From Paenibacillus spongiae (GTDB lineage Bacteria; Bacillota; Bacilli; Paenibacillales; Paenibacillaceae): a stretch of DNA of 64,000 nucleotides. The DNA is taken from contig NZ_CP091430.1 in the NCBI RefSeq assembly GCF_024734895.1, positions 3,552,501 through 3,616,500 on the forward strand, read 5' to 3'. A program made the position numbers and the translations under genes. The notes below the pieces were generated by a model. It was not told the origin of the DNA and did no database searches. It saw only the letters and a program-made list of their open reading frames with translations. Shown piece after piece: positions 1-8,778 of the stretch (position 1 is its first letter; each line of letters starts with the position of its first letter).

Positions 1-147
1 AGAATGCTATTATTTGACCAAGCTGGCTCACCTCGGATTGGTACCGAATCCGGAATGCAAGGCCGATCGGCCGAGGATACAGGCATAGTGAACCTGTATA
101 ATGTGGAAATTTCAGGTTATATAGCAGGGCTAATCATAGACCGATAA
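1..147 (+). CDS. 3' end of an unidentified gene entering from the left
   Basis: Frame 1 is open from the window edge to a TAA at 145-147, giving 48 codons that end VEISGYIAGLIIDR. A rho-independent terminator starts immediately after the stop, which supports a real gene end. I do not recognise the product. A chance open frame of this length is possible. Confidence 0.4.
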   Translation, partial: RMLLFDQAGSPRIGTESGMQGRSAEDTGIVNLYNVEISGYIAGLIIDR

Positions 148-148
148 A

Positions 149-178
149 AAAAGCCGCGAAATTCGCGGCTTTTTTTAT
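149..178 (+). terminator. rho-independent terminator
   Basis: GCCGCG and CGCGGC arms around an AAATT loop, followed by a run of seven T. It overlaps the end of the open frame that finishes at 147. Confidence 0.85.
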
Positions 179-362
179 TAATGGCAACCTGACCTTCAGT
201 TGTTACGAACAGATGCTGCATTAATTCAGAGCATGTTGGACGGCAGACCACTTCCGCGGGCTGCCTATTTTTTCTATAAATCATCCGCCGCGGCAACCGA
301 ACCGTAGGCTAACTGCCTTTGGTTCGGCTGGTGTCGCTCCAACTTACGTTATGGTTAGACAA

Positions 363-878
363 TTACGCCTTCATGACTTGGTTGCAATGGTTCAACGTAA
401 AAAGGTAATTGTATTTCGAGGCATGCTTAATTTCGTCGGTAATAATCTCGAACAGCATATCCCGATACATCCCTTCCGGTAAACAGCGTCTAATTTCCCG
501 GTACTTCTCCACCGCCCTCAATTCTCCGAACAGCGCCATCTTAATGCCGTCCACATACGACGCAGGCTTCTCGAACGGTTCTCCGTTACCCGGAGACGGT
601 ACCTCCTGGCCAGTAAAATCTCTGTAGATTTTCCGGAACATCTGGTTATGTTTCCGCTCATCGTCGCGGATTGACGCGATGATGTCCTTCTCCTCCTGCG
701 TAGGAGCAATAGAGATCAAATACTGGTAGAACAGCTCGTCGGAACGTTCGCCCTGAACGGCTTCGCTCACCAGCCGCAGCGCGGTTTGCAGGCACTGCTT
801 TTGGCCGCCCGGCTGCACAGGGAAGCCGTCATTCCGGTAAGGAACGTAACCGTAGTAATAACCGTACTGGGGAATCAT
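363..878 (-). CDS. ferritin-like domain protein
   Basis: 171 residues. Residues about 30-165 form a ferritin-like four-helix pattern with spaced metal-ligand candidates: an E in SEAVQGE, the pair DDERKHNQMF, then ELRAVEKYR and a final DEIKHASKYN. The repeated ExxH-type spacing is typical of rubrerythrin/ferritin-like di-iron proteins. The N-terminus is Tyr/Gly/Pro-rich (YGYYYGYVPYR), as in some spore- or surface-associated Firmicute proteins of this class. A good ribosome site (AAAGGAGAG) precedes the ATG at 878. It stands alone, divergent from the solute-binding protein. The iron or oxidative-stress role is inferred from the fold only. Confidence 0.85.
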   Translation of the reverse strand: MIPQYGYYYGYVPYRNDGFPVQPGGQKQCLQTALRLVSEAVQGERSDELFYQYLISIAPTQEEKDIIASIRDDERKHNQMFRKIYRDFTGQEVPSPGNGEPFEKPASYVDGIKMALFGELRAVEKYREIRRCLPEGMYRDMLFEIITDEIKHASKYNYLFTLNHCNQVMKA

Positions 879-1070
879 TGCAGCTCTCCTTTATTCCTAT
901 TTTCATTGATAATATATTCCTGGTTCCGGTATAGGTGAATATCCGGTTGTTGTGGTGTTTTTATGCCGATCAATATCACATATCATACTGGCCGCCGAAA
1001 TTCACATCAAATTCATATGTCACTCTTTATAATACGTATTGAACATATCAAATATATTAATTGGTGGTGG

Positions 1071-2474
1071 ATGAAATTGAGTAGGAGTGTAAAAAGAAAA
1101 GCGGCATCTTATGTAATGGCATGCGTGTTAATGCTGATGGTAGCCTTAACGGGCTGCAGCTCCGGGACAAATACGCCGGAGAACCAGCCCCAGCCGGAGA
1201 ACACGTCCGCTAATGACCAGAAGTCCAATGAGTCCGGGAAAGAGGAAGAGAATAAGCAGCAAACGGTGGTTGATAAGAAGGAATTGAAGGCGGATTTAAA
1301 GTTTCTTTCACCTTGGGGATTCGGTTATGAAGAACAATTCAATAATGTGTTCGCCGATTTCATGAAGGTTTACCCCAACATTAAAGTTGAACTGTTGGAA
1401 CAGAATATCAATGATCTTCCTGCGCTAGTTGCAGCTGGGATGACCCCTGATTTGATCATGATGTTCAATACGGTACCGGCATGGAGAGAAGATAAATTCG
1501 TGGAAGATTTGGCGCCGTATATCGAGATGGACCCGGATGTGGATCCAAGCCTGTTTTATAAGCCTGCATTCGATGGTTACGTAGAAGATGGGGTGTGGGG
1601 ACTTCCTTTGCAAGACGGGGCGAATCTGCTCCTCGTGTATCATAAAGATATTTTGGATCAATACGGTTACACCGAATTCCCTGAATTAAACTCTCTAGAA
1701 GAAATTAATGATTTCTTTCAAAAGTTTTGGGTAACGGATAACGGAAAGCAGGAGATGACGACATTCGCTCCTCATGAATCGATCGGTTCGACCCGGAATA
1801 CATTGCAGACATGGGCTTATGCGAACGGGGCAACGACGAAAACGTTCTATGATCCGGAAACCCGTAAAGCTAATTTCAACGATCCGCTTATCGTAGAAGC
1901 GCTGGAATGGATGGTCAGGTTCAAGAACGAGAATATCGATGAGAAAAGATTGAGCGAACTGCAAGCTTCCTTGCCGGAAAACACCAACCGGTTTCAAGCC
2001 GGCAAGCAGCTCATGCAGCCTGAATTTTCCACAACCGTTGTCAATCGACTTAAGGAAAACCCCGATCTAGGCGTTACGACGATGCCTCTCAACTCGCTAT
2101 GGTTCGGCGGTTGGGGAATGGGGATGACGAGCGGCGGGAAAAACAAAGATGCCGCATGGGAACTGGTGAAGTGGATGACTTCTACCAACGAGGGCGCGGA
2201 ATCGTTGCTGAAGCATTTTGGCTGGCTATCCGCGAAGATCGAAAATCCGTATCTCGTCGAACAAGCGAAGACGAATCCGGCTTTGAAGGTTGCTTATGAA
2301 GCGATGAAAGAAGTGAAGCACAGTCATCTTGAGTCTCTAATTCCCGTCGATTACTTTCCGGAGTTTGATGACAAATGGCCAAAGGTTATGGACGGTTCAT
2401 TATCGCCAAAAGCGTTCCTGGATCACATGACGGAGTATATTCAAGAGCTGATCGATAAGAAGTATGGCAAATAA
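1071..2474 (+). CDS. ABC transporter solute-binding lipoprotein (family 1)
   Basis: About 467 residues from the ATG at 1071. An in-frame ATG further upstream (963) is less likely, because 1071 begins a clean lipoprotein signal (basic MKLSRSVKRK, hydrophobic stretch, lipobox LTGC) behind GGTGGTGG. After the Cys comes a Ser/Asn/Glu-rich linker, then a family 1 sugar-binding fold with the motifs FADFMKVYPNIKVELLE, AAGMTPDLIMM and the C-terminal AAWELVKWMTS. It should be anchored outside the membrane and deliver a sugar or oligosaccharide to an importer. No permease or ATPase gene is adjacent, so it is an orphan that probably uses components encoded elsewhere. Substrate unknown. Confidence 0.88.
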   Translation: MKLSRSVKRKAASYVMACVLMLMVALTGCSSGTNTPENQPQPENTSANDQKSNESGKEEENKQQTVVDKKELKADLKFLSPWGFGYEEQFNNVFADFMKVYPNIKVELLEQNINDLPALVAAGMTPDLIMMFNTVPAWREDKFVEDLAPYIEMDPDVDPSLFYKPAFDGYVEDGVWGLPLQDGANLLLVYHKDILDQYGYTEFPELNSLEEINDFFQKFWVTDNGKQEMTTFAPHESIGSTRNTLQTWAYANGATTKTFYDPETRKANFNDPLIVEALEWMVRFKNENIDEKRLSELQASLPENTNRFQAGKQLMQPEFSTTVVNRLKENPDLGVTTMPLNSLWFGGWGMGMTSGGKNKDAAWELVKWMTSTNEGAESLLKHFGWLSAKIENPYLVEQAKTNPALKVAYEAMKEVKHSHLESLIPVDYFPEFDDKWPKVMDGSLSPKAFLDHMTEYIQELIDKKYGK

Positions 2475-2534
2475 ATCAGAGTCCAACTTACGCTAACGAT
2501 TTGTACGTATTGGGTTATTGGCTAATCAACGAAC

Positions 2535-2566
2535 AAAGGTATCCTTCATTGTGAAGGATACCTTTA
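2535..2566. terminator. bidirectional rho-independent terminator
   Basis: Perfect 13-bp arms AAAGGTATCCTTC and GAAGGATACCTTT around a 5-nt loop, between the converging solute-binding and HxlR genes. It has A/T tracts on both sides. Confidence 0.75.
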
Positions 2567-2569
2567 AAT

Positions 2570-2884
2570 TTACGCCCAATCGCGTCCCCATTTCTTCATT
2601 TCATGCAAAATGCCGTTAAACGCTTCTCCCTTGCTCGTCAGTCGGTATTCGACGGTAGGCGGGACAGTCGCATAAATCTCACGAATCACAACTTGATTCT
2701 CCTCCAGATGCCGGAGCGTTTCCGTGAGCGATTTGGAGCTGATGCCGTTGATGGAGCTCTTGAGCTCGCTGAACCGTTTCTTTCCGTGAAAGAACAGCTC
2801 ACGAATAACGAGAAAAGACCATTTCCCGCCAATAATCCGCAGTGATTTTTCGATCGAGCATTCGTAATCTTCAGTATGGCCCAT
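2570..2884 (-). CDS. HxlR-family transcriptional regulator
   Basis: 104 residues, the usual length for this family. The N-terminal Cys-containing segment (YECSIEKSLRIIGGKWSFLV) and the winged-helix core (RFSELKSSINGISSKSLTETLRHLE, in part, then VEYRLTSKGEAF) are diagnostic of HxlR/YodB regulators. Many of these sense electrophiles or redox state through the N-terminal cysteine, here Cys9 or close to it. It is divergent from the aldo/keto reductase at 3061, with a 16-bp near-palindrome in between, so autoregulation and control of the AKR/SDR pair is likely. The inducer is unknown. Confidence 0.92.
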   Translation of the reverse strand: MGHTEDYECSIEKSLRIIGGKWSFLVIRELFFHGKKRFSELKSSINGISSKSLTETLRHLEENQVVIREIYATVPPTVEYRLTSKGEAFNGILHEMKKWGRDWA

Positions 2885-2961
2885 GAACCTATGCCTCCTA
2901 TGCGCAGTGAAGGATTTCCTCTATGAGATTCTCTGCCGGAACAACGATCTCCTTCTTAATG

Positions 2962-2977
2962 GTCACCTTAAGGTAAC
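2962..2977. promoter_or_regulatory. candidate HxlR operator
   Basis: GTCACCTTAAGGTAAC is a 16-bp palindrome with one mismatched pair. It lies in the space shared by the divergent HxlR gene and the aldo/keto reductase. The site is seen directly; regulator binding is inferred from position. Confidence 0.5.
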
Positions 2978-3060
2978 AAACTACGGTTAAAGTGCGTACT
3001 TCCAGCATCTATGAAAATCGTTTAAGATAGCCACAGGTCACTATTCCAAGGAGGTACTCC

Positions 3061-3987
3061 ATGTATACGAGAAGTTTGGGCAAGACAGGTATCGAGGTAT
3101 CCGAAATCGGTTTCGGCGCTTGGGCTATTGGCGGAGATGCGTGGGGACCTGTTGATGACGAGCAGTCTTTACGAGCGATGGAAGCAGCGGTTGAGCAGGG
3201 CGTTAACTTTATCGACACTGCGGATGTTTATGGGAACGGCAGAAGCGAGAAGCTTGTCGCCAAGCTGATTCAAGGCAGAAGAGAAAAGCTGGTCATCTCT
3301 ACAAAGGGAGGGCTAATGGGACATCACCGGGATCCGAACGGGGCTCCGGTATATGATAAGCCGGATAAAGTCATTGAAGCGTTCGAGAACAGCTTGAAGA
3401 GGCTTGAGACGGATTATATTGATGTCTACTTCTGTCATCTCTGGTGGGATAAGCATGAAGAAACGGAAGCGTTCCTTGGCGCGTTCGAGCGGCTGAAGCG
3501 CGACGGAAAAGTAAGGGCCGTCGGTGTTTCTACTGAAAATTTGGATTACATCAAACATTTTAACCGTGATGGCGGGCTGGATGCCGTTCAACTGGATTAT
3601 AGTATATTAAACCGTTCCACGGAACGCGAAGTGCTGCCTTATTTGCATCAGCACGGCATTGGCGCGGTCGTACGCGGTCCTCTCCGCATGGGTATTCTAA
3701 CCGGGAAGTTCCAGAAAGGAACGGAATTCGCAGAAGGGGATATTCGCAAAAACTGGCCGAAGGAAGCTTGGTTCTCGAAGAGCCTCTCACAAGTCGAGAA
3801 GCTTAAGCCTCTTGCGGATGAGAATCGCACGCTGTCTCAGGCGGCACTGCGCTTTGTACTCAGCCATCCGGCCGTATCCACAGCCATTCCAGGTGCGAAG
3901 ACAGCGCAGCAAGCGGCCTTAAACGTATCGGCATCGGTGCGTCCGCTGTTATCCGAGCATGATATGAGTCTGATCAATCAAGTATAA
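3061..3987 (+). CDS. aldo/keto reductase
   Basis: 308 residues. The AKR tetrad is visible: Asp and Tyr in FIDTADVYGNG, Lys in VISTKGG and His in YFCHLWW. The C-terminal cofactor segment is SHPAVSTAIPGAKTAQQ, typical of NADP(H)-binding bacterial AKRs of the YajO/IolS type. It is a soluble cytosolic enzyme reducing a carbonyl substrate that the sequence does not define. The ATG at 3061 follows AAGGAGGT. The SDR gene starts 30 bp downstream, so the two probably form an operon controlled by the divergent HxlR regulator. This arrangement suggests detoxification of reactive carbonyls (inference). Confidence 0.93.
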   Translation: MYTRSLGKTGIEVSEIGFGAWAIGGDAWGPVDDEQSLRAMEAAVEQGVNFIDTADVYGNGRSEKLVAKLIQGRREKLVISTKGGLMGHHRDPNGAPVYDKPDKVIEAFENSLKRLETDYIDVYFCHLWWDKHEETEAFLGAFERLKRDGKVRAVGVSTENLDYIKHFNRDGGLDAVQLDYSILNRSTEREVLPYLHQHGIGAVVRGPLRMGILTGKFQKGTEFAEGDIRKNWPKEAWFSKSLSQVEKLKPLADENRTLSQAALRFVLSHPAVSTAIPGAKTAQQAALNVSASVRPLLSEHDMSLINQV

Positions 3988-4017
3988 ACGCGTATAACGA
4001 AAGGAAGAGACATTGAG

Positions 4018-4893
4018 ATGAACGTACTCGTAACCGGAGCATCCGGCAATGGCGGACAGGCGGTATGCCGTGCGCTGCTGCAAGCAGGCCATAAAGTTCG
4101 AATGGCGGATGTCATTCCGTCAGCGGCAACGGATCTAAGAACAGCGGAATTCGTCAGATGCGACACACGAACCGTCTCGGACGTTCGTCAAGCGGTCAAA
4201 GGAATGGATGGGGTCATCCATCTAGCGGCTTGGCATTGTGCCCATCAACCTCCGGTAAGCGATGATACCATATTCGCCGTAAACGTCGACGGTACATACA
4301 ACGTGCTTGAAGCGTGCAGGCAGGAAGGGATCCGATCGATCGTTTACGCGTCTTCAATGGCTTACGGCTGGGGATCCGTCTATAGCGTCAGCAAGGTCAT
4401 CGGCGAAGATCTTTGCCGATCCTACCACGAGATGACAGGAGCCTCGATCGCGATGCTTCGCTATCATGAATTTATCCCGCGGCCTTATTTGGAATTTGGC
4501 TCCCGTCTGCTGCGCAATGGCGTGGATCGCCGGGACATCGCTTCTGCCACTGTCATGTCCCTTGCTGCAGCCGACAGGCAGGCCTTTAAGCTGTTCAGAA
4601 CGATCGTGCATACCGACCATGGAATGCCAGAGCAAGTCAAGAACCATTTTGCGCAGCTGGGAAGAGAGTGGTGCGAGCAGCAGGTGCCCGGGGCATCAGC
4701 CCTTATCGATAAATACGAGATTGCGCTTCCTGCTCAAGTCGAGCAGCATGATATGACTGAGGCAAGGAACTTTCTTGGCTGGCAGCCTCGGATCGGATTT
4801 GTGGATTTTCTGAAGGATCTGAAGCGAAGAGACGAGCTCGGATTGGATGTAACCGGACTCATTGTACCTTCCGAGCTTCCGCAGGATTTGTAG
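4018..4893 (+). CDS. NAD(P)-dependent epimerase/dehydratase (extended SDR)
   Basis: 291 residues. The N-terminal Rossmann signature is VTGASGNGGQAV, and the catalytic region has YASSMAYGWGSVYSVSKVIGED with Ser, Tyr and Lys in SDR spacing. The strand motif VIHLAAWH is also typical of extended SDRs. Residues about 140-230 look like a sugar-nucleotide or small-ketone binding region, but no substrate can be assigned. It is 30 bp downstream of the aldo/keto reductase with its own site (GAAAGGAAGAG), so likely co-transcribed. A strong terminator follows. Confidence 0.9.
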   Translation: MNVLVTGASGNGGQAVCRALLQAGHKVRMADVIPSAATDLRTAEFVRCDTRTVSDVRQAVKGMDGVIHLAAWHCAHQPPVSDDTIFAVNVDGTYNVLEACRQEGIRSIVYASSMAYGWGSVYSVSKVIGEDLCRSYHEMTGASIAMLRYHEFIPRPYLEFGSRLLRNGVDRRDIASATVMSLAAADRQAFKLFRTIVHTDHGMPEQVKNHFAQLGREWCEQQVPGASALIDKYEIALPAQVEQHDMTEARNFLGWQPRIGFVDFLKDLKRRDELGLDVTGLIVPSELPQDL

Positions 4894-4918
4894 AATCAGT
4901 CCATAACTTGGTTTCATC

Positions 4919-4948
4919 AAAGTCGCTTAGATAGCGACTTTTTTTTGT
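4919..4948 (+). terminator. rho-independent terminator
   Basis: AAGTCGCT-TAGAT-AGCGACTT hairpin followed by eight T, closing the AKR/SDR unit. Confidence 0.9.
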
Positions 4949-5078
4949 TGGGCCCTGGTTCATTCCCTTTATCCATCGCATATGGAATGGTTTAAAATTT
5001 TGAAAACCTGATGAGTCCAAACACATGTGGCTAATGTGAGTAATATTGTATATCAGCCTAGATATAAGGAGAGCATCG

Positions 5079-6707
5079 ATGGATAGGAAAAAAACCTTTG
5101 ATTATATTATCGTAGGAACGGGTCCTGCCGGAGCGGTAATCGCGAAGACCCTTACCGATGATAAAAAAACATCCGTTCTCGTTCTGGAATCCGGCGAGAA
5201 TAACGACAAGGACGACCCGATCAGGAATTCTGAATTTGCTTTGGAGCTGGAGGAACAGTTTTTCCCTAATTACTTCTGGCAAGGGGAGGGAATTCCGCAG
5301 GACGGATTGGACGGACGTTCATTCGAATGGACGACCGGACGTCTTCTAGGCGGGGGATCCTCGATTAACGGGGAACAGTACGTTCGGCCGACAACAGCCG
5401 TGATTAGAGAATGGGAAAAACTATTGGGGCCGGTTTGGTCTCCTAGACGGGTTATTCGCCGATTTAAGAAATTAGAAAAGTATAATGGAAAGACAAGTAA
5501 TGTTAGGGCACGCGGGTTCAGCGGGCAGATTGATATTAGGCAGGCTCCGGTTAACCCCACGTCCATGGGGAAAAAGCTCACTTCAGCAATTGAGAACGCA
5601 ACGGGATTTTCGGAGATTCTTGATTACAACGATCCTAAAACCCCCATTGGTCCCTTTACTCGATGGCAGTTGTATCAAAATCCGAATGGCCGGAGAGAAA
5701 GTTCATCAACGGCTTTTCTCTCGAAAGAGATCATGACCCCTGCAGGTCAGGGTGTTAAAGACCGGAAATTAAAAGTCTTCTTCAAATCAACGGTTTTACG
5801 AGTGCTCTTTTCCGGCAAACGTGCGATAGGAGTGGAAATTCTTATTGGAGGTAAGCGAAGCCGGGTTTATGCGCGTAAGAAAGTCATCATTTCAGCAGGC
5901 ATTAACAGTGCTCAGTTATTGATGCTATCTGGAGTCGGTCCGGCCCAATTACTTCAAGATGCAGGTATCCCCGTCATATTCAATAACCCAAACGTAGGGA
6001 AGCGGCTAAGAAATCACACGCTGAACTTTGCCGTATTTACCGCTAATCCGGATGATCATGCATTGCCCTCTAATGATCCTAATTCGCTATATACGGGAGG
6101 AGCTTTTTTGCCGGATCCATCCGGTATAAATCCCAAGCGCAGGGCGGTTCAACTTATCGGAATCGGTTCCGATCGTACGCTAACCCTAGCCATCATTTAT
6201 TTGCGTCCCATGAGCCGGGGGTTCATTAGAATACAAAACAAGGATCCTCTTAAAATCGTATTAGCGGATGAAGGGTTTCTCGATAACCAGGATGACATGG
6301 AAAAAATAAAAAACATCTACAAAACTTATGTCAAAAATATAGCGGATGAATTGGCTTCCATAGACCCCTCATATCGGCTTATTTCACCCACACCGGATGT
6401 AATTGACGATGACTCAAGATTGGAAGAGTTTATCAAGCAAAATTTCGAACATAATCACCACCAACAAGGTTCACTGCGCATGGCTCCCCTAAATAAAGGA
6501 GGGGTTGTTGATCGCCTGGGCAACGTTCATGGGGTGAAAAGCCTAGTGGTTGCAGATGCTTCAACGATTCCATTTACGGTTGACGGCAACACATCAGCGC
6601 CAGCATACCTGATTGGTTATACAATTGCCCGACAATTGCGGATTCAGGATAAGAAGAAACCAAAACGTAAGGAACAAAGGTCGCTATATAAGACCGTAGA
6701 AGAGTGA
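5079..6707 (+). CDS. GMC-family FAD oxidoreductase
   Basis: 542 residues from the ATG at 5079, which has AAGGAGAG 7 nt upstream; an earlier in-frame ATG at 5046 lacks a site. The FAD Rossmann motif GTGPAG is at residues 13-18. The GMC signature GRLLGGGSSINGEQYVRP is near residue 90. The catalytic pair is visible: His461 in HHQQGSLRM and Asn504 in DGNTSAPAYLIG. The family oxidises alcohols (glucose, choline, cholesterol and similar), passing electrons from FAD to oxygen or a carrier. The C-terminus is strongly basic (KKKPKRKEQRS). No signal peptide is seen. The DUF1259 gene follows by about 120 bp. Substrate unknown. Confidence 0.92.
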   Translation: MDRKKTFDYIIVGTGPAGAVIAKTLTDDKKTSVLVLESGENNDKDDPIRNSEFALELEEQFFPNYFWQGEGIPQDGLDGRSFEWTTGRLLGGGSSINGEQYVRPTTAVIREWEKLLGPVWSPRRVIRRFKKLEKYNGKTSNVRARGFSGQIDIRQAPVNPTSMGKKLTSAIENATGFSEILDYNDPKTPIGPFTRWQLYQNPNGRRESSSTAFLSKEIMTPAGQGVKDRKLKVFFKSTVLRVLFSGKRAIGVEILIGGKRSRVYARKKVIISAGINSAQLLMLSGVGPAQLLQDAGIPVIFNNPNVGKRLRNHTLNFAVFTANPDDHALPSNDPNSLYTGGAFLPDPSGINPKRRAVQLIGIGSDRTLTLAIIYLRPMSRGFIRIQNKDPLKIVLADEGFLDNQDDMEKIKNIYKTYVKNIADELASIDPSYRLISPTPDVIDDDSRLEEFIKQNFEHNHHQQGSLRMAPLNKGGVVDRLGNVHGVKSLVVADASTIPFTVDGNTSAPAYLIGYTIARQLRIQDKKKPKRKEQRSLYKTVEE

Positions 6708-6830
6708 TTACTTGAGCTGCAGTAACGGAGCTCACATTAAGATTATTAAAAATTGATCAAACCGGGCATTCGCATACACGCCTTCCTCTGGTTTACAATA
6801 CACTATTTCAAAACCAAGAGGAGGCTAGTA

Positions 6831-7247
6831 ATGGCGAATATTAAGGTAACTCCACGGTTTAATAGATTATGTAACCAATTTGCCAGCATATTAGGCGGGG
6901 AGCATGAAATTGATCCAGGTCCCGTTTGTTTTGTCAGCCGGGCAAGGAGACTTAATGCAACAATTTTAGGAAGACGAACAACCTCACCATTGGTCCGGTA
7001 TCAACTGTTTTCATTTGAGTCCCTCGATCGTTCAGGACGTGCGCTTTGTTTAGGCGAAACTGCGCTTTTTCAAAACCAAGCCAATCGCTTAATTCGCAAT
7101 CTTCAACGAAATGGCATTAAGGTAACGGCACTTCACAATCATTGGTTGAATGAGCAGCCTCGATTAATGTATATTCACTGGGAGTCCATTGACAATCCAA
7201 TCGAATTTGCACGGAAAACCAAAAGATCAATTGCTTTCTTGGGCTAG
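6831..7247 (+). CDS. DUF1259 domain protein
   Basis: 138 residues from the ATG at 6831, chosen because GAGGAGG sits 7 nt upstream; an in-frame ATG further upstream has none. The single DUF1259 (LppY/LpqO-type) module shows GDxxFVSRARR-like and ALHNHWLNEQPRLMYIHWES motifs; the HNHW stretch is characteristic. Other members carry two modules and a secretion signal, whereas this one is a short cytosolic-looking single copy. Function of the family is unknown. Its place after the GMC oxidoreductase may be a shared unit, but spacing of about 120 bp leaves this open. Confidence 0.8.
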   Translation: MANIKVTPRFNRLCNQFASILGGEHEIDPGPVCFVSRARRLNATILGRRTTSPLVRYQLFSFESLDRSGRALCLGETALFQNQANRLIRNLQRNGIKVTALHNHWLNEQPRLMYIHWESIDNPIEFARKTKRSIAFLG

Positions 7248-7385
7248 CGGGCTGGATTTAATCATATAGCGATACTGATAGCACAATCCAAGTGATTGTG
7301 CTTTTATTGTTATAAAAATCTTAACACAGAGCCGGAACATTTTTGGATATCGTACCGTCCATAGTACTATGAAAGAGGGGATTAT

Positions 7386-8051
7386 ATGCGCAAACGGAAC
7401 TGGGCGGTATTTCTAATCATTACGCTGTGTTGGTTGGCTGCGGGCTGTTCAAGCAACCCTTACAGGCATTACAAGGATAATGAAATGATCGGTTTCGTCA
7501 GCAGCATCGATCAGCAGAATCAAACCGTAATCATCGATATCTCCGAATGGTCGAAACGCAACTTGCGCGGATCATCGATCCCCGATTATGGCGTCCAATA
7601 TACCGCTAAGGTGCTGCCCCGTACGATCATACAGAATGATGCAGGCACCAAATTGTCGCTTGCCGATCTCAAGACCGGCCAGAAATTGCAGATCAATCCG
7701 CCGGATCCGAAGTCGGAAACCCCTGATGAGCTGCTTATTTTGCCCATGAGTAAAGACGAACTCTATCGAAGTGCCGGTTTGCTTTCCCGTGAGAAAGGCA
7801 AGTATCATATCAGCGTGATTGAAGAATCCGATTCGAATCCGGATTACAGCTTGAAAGCTTTTCAGGCGATTCCCGGGGCTATGGCAGGCGGAATCAGCTG
7901 GCTTACTATCGATCCTAATCATGTGCTTAATCTCAAGCAAGAATTCAGCCTGGACACTCTCCCTGTCATCCTTGTCTTCGATACCAAGAAATTGGTACTG
8001 AAAACGCAGAAGATTAATGACATTAAGGAATTTCTTGAGGCTCGGGCATAG
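7386..8051 (+). CDS. putative lipoprotein of unknown function
   Basis: 221 residues. The signal peptide is MRKRNWAVFLIITLCWLAAG followed by the lipobox Cys (LAAGC) at residue 21, so it should be a membrane-anchored surface lipoprotein. Residues about 35-110 suggest a small beta barrel (MIGFVSSIDQQNQTVIIDIS, TAKVLPRTIIQND, LKTGQKLQINPPD), reminiscent of OB-like DUF3221-type domains, but I cannot assign a family. The C-terminal half ends in VILVFDTKKLVLKTQ. A good site (AGAGGGG) precedes the ATG. Single gene. Confidence 0.75.
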   Translation: MRKRNWAVFLIITLCWLAAGCSSNPYRHYKDNEMIGFVSSIDQQNQTVIIDISEWSKRNLRGSSIPDYGVQYTAKVLPRTIIQNDAGTKLSLADLKTGQKLQINPPDPKSETPDELLILPMSKDELYRSAGLLSREKGKYHISVIEESDSNPDYSLKAFQAIPGAMAGGISWLTIDPNHVLNLKQEFSLDTLPVILVFDTKKLVLKTQKINDIKEFLEARA

Positions 8052-8156
8052 TAATAGAGGAGAAGGTCGCAGTTAAAGAAAAATACGAGCAAGCTGCCGC
8101 GGCGCCTTGCTCGTTATAATCAGATTCGTTGTGTAAGCAGAGGAGGTTACAGACCT

Positions 8157-8597
8157 ATGGGGGCATGGGACACAGGAGTATTTGATAATGATGGAGCAGG
8201 AGATTGTCTGCTGGATGTGCAGCAGAACGGATCTTCCATTAAGGAACAAATCAATTACATCCAGACTACGTGGTCTGAAGAAGGTTATATGGAGGTCGAC
8301 GAAGGCAGCGCAATCCTCGCACTTGGTGAACTAATCTTAATTGCGAGCGGAATTCGCCCCGTACATCCGATAACGGAAACCATTGATTTTGGCATCGTGA
8401 AATCACAGCTGAATCCGACATTGATTTCGCAAGTCGCGGGGCTGATCAGAGTTGCTTTAAACAGCGACAACAACGATGCTTCGGAGGTTTATGAGCTCTG
8501 GAAAGAGGCCGATGCAAGAGATTTCGCCGCTTGGAAGAAGACGGGCGAGGATATCCTGCATCAAGTGGAGAATCTCGATTTGAAGATACGTACATAA
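8157..8597 (+). CDS. DUF4259 domain protein
   Basis: 146 residues. The opening MGAWDTGVFDNDGAGDCLLD is the hallmark of DUF4259, a small cytosolic family of unknown role, often found near polymorphic-toxin immunity loci or as single genes. The rest is helical with EGSAILALGELILIASG and a C-terminal ALNSDNNDASEVYELWKEAD. A site GAGGAGG precedes the ATG. No toxin gene is adjacent, so an immunity role is not supported here. Confidence 0.85.
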   Translation: MGAWDTGVFDNDGAGDCLLDVQQNGSSIKEQINYIQTTWSEEGYMEVDEGSAILALGELILIASGIRPVHPITETIDFGIVKSQLNPTLISQVAGLIRVALNSDNNDASEVYELWKEADARDFAAWKKTGEDILHQVENLDLKIRT

Positions 8598-8634
8598 GTA
8601 TCAAAATGCAATGCTGTAAATAAAGCGGAATTTG

Positions 8635-8663
8635 TTGACTTGCCTTCACTCAAAGGTTATCAT
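8635..8663 (+). promoter_or_regulatory. sigma-A type promoter
   Basis: TTGACT and TATCAT separated by exactly 17 bp, upstream of the flavin oxidoreductase. A candidate operator overlaps the -10 box. Confidence 0.7.
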
Positions 8664-8754
8664 AGATACATGAAGTCTATAATTATTTGGACGAACCCAA
8701 ATGATTAGCTTCAGATATTTTTTTGAAACATTTATAGATAAAGTGTATCTATAA
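8662..8754. promoter_or_regulatory. two candidate Rrf2 operators
   Basis: The site at 8732-8754 is a perfect inverted repeat, TTATAGATA-AAGTG-TATCTATAA. A related, less perfect site (ATAGATA...GTCTATAA) lies at about 8663-8680 over the promoter -10. Both sit upstream of the oxidoreductase-Rrf2 unit. Binding by the Rrf2 protein is inferred from arrangement. Confidence 0.5.
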
Positions 8755-8778
8755 TATCTTTGTAAAGGAGTGGATCTG

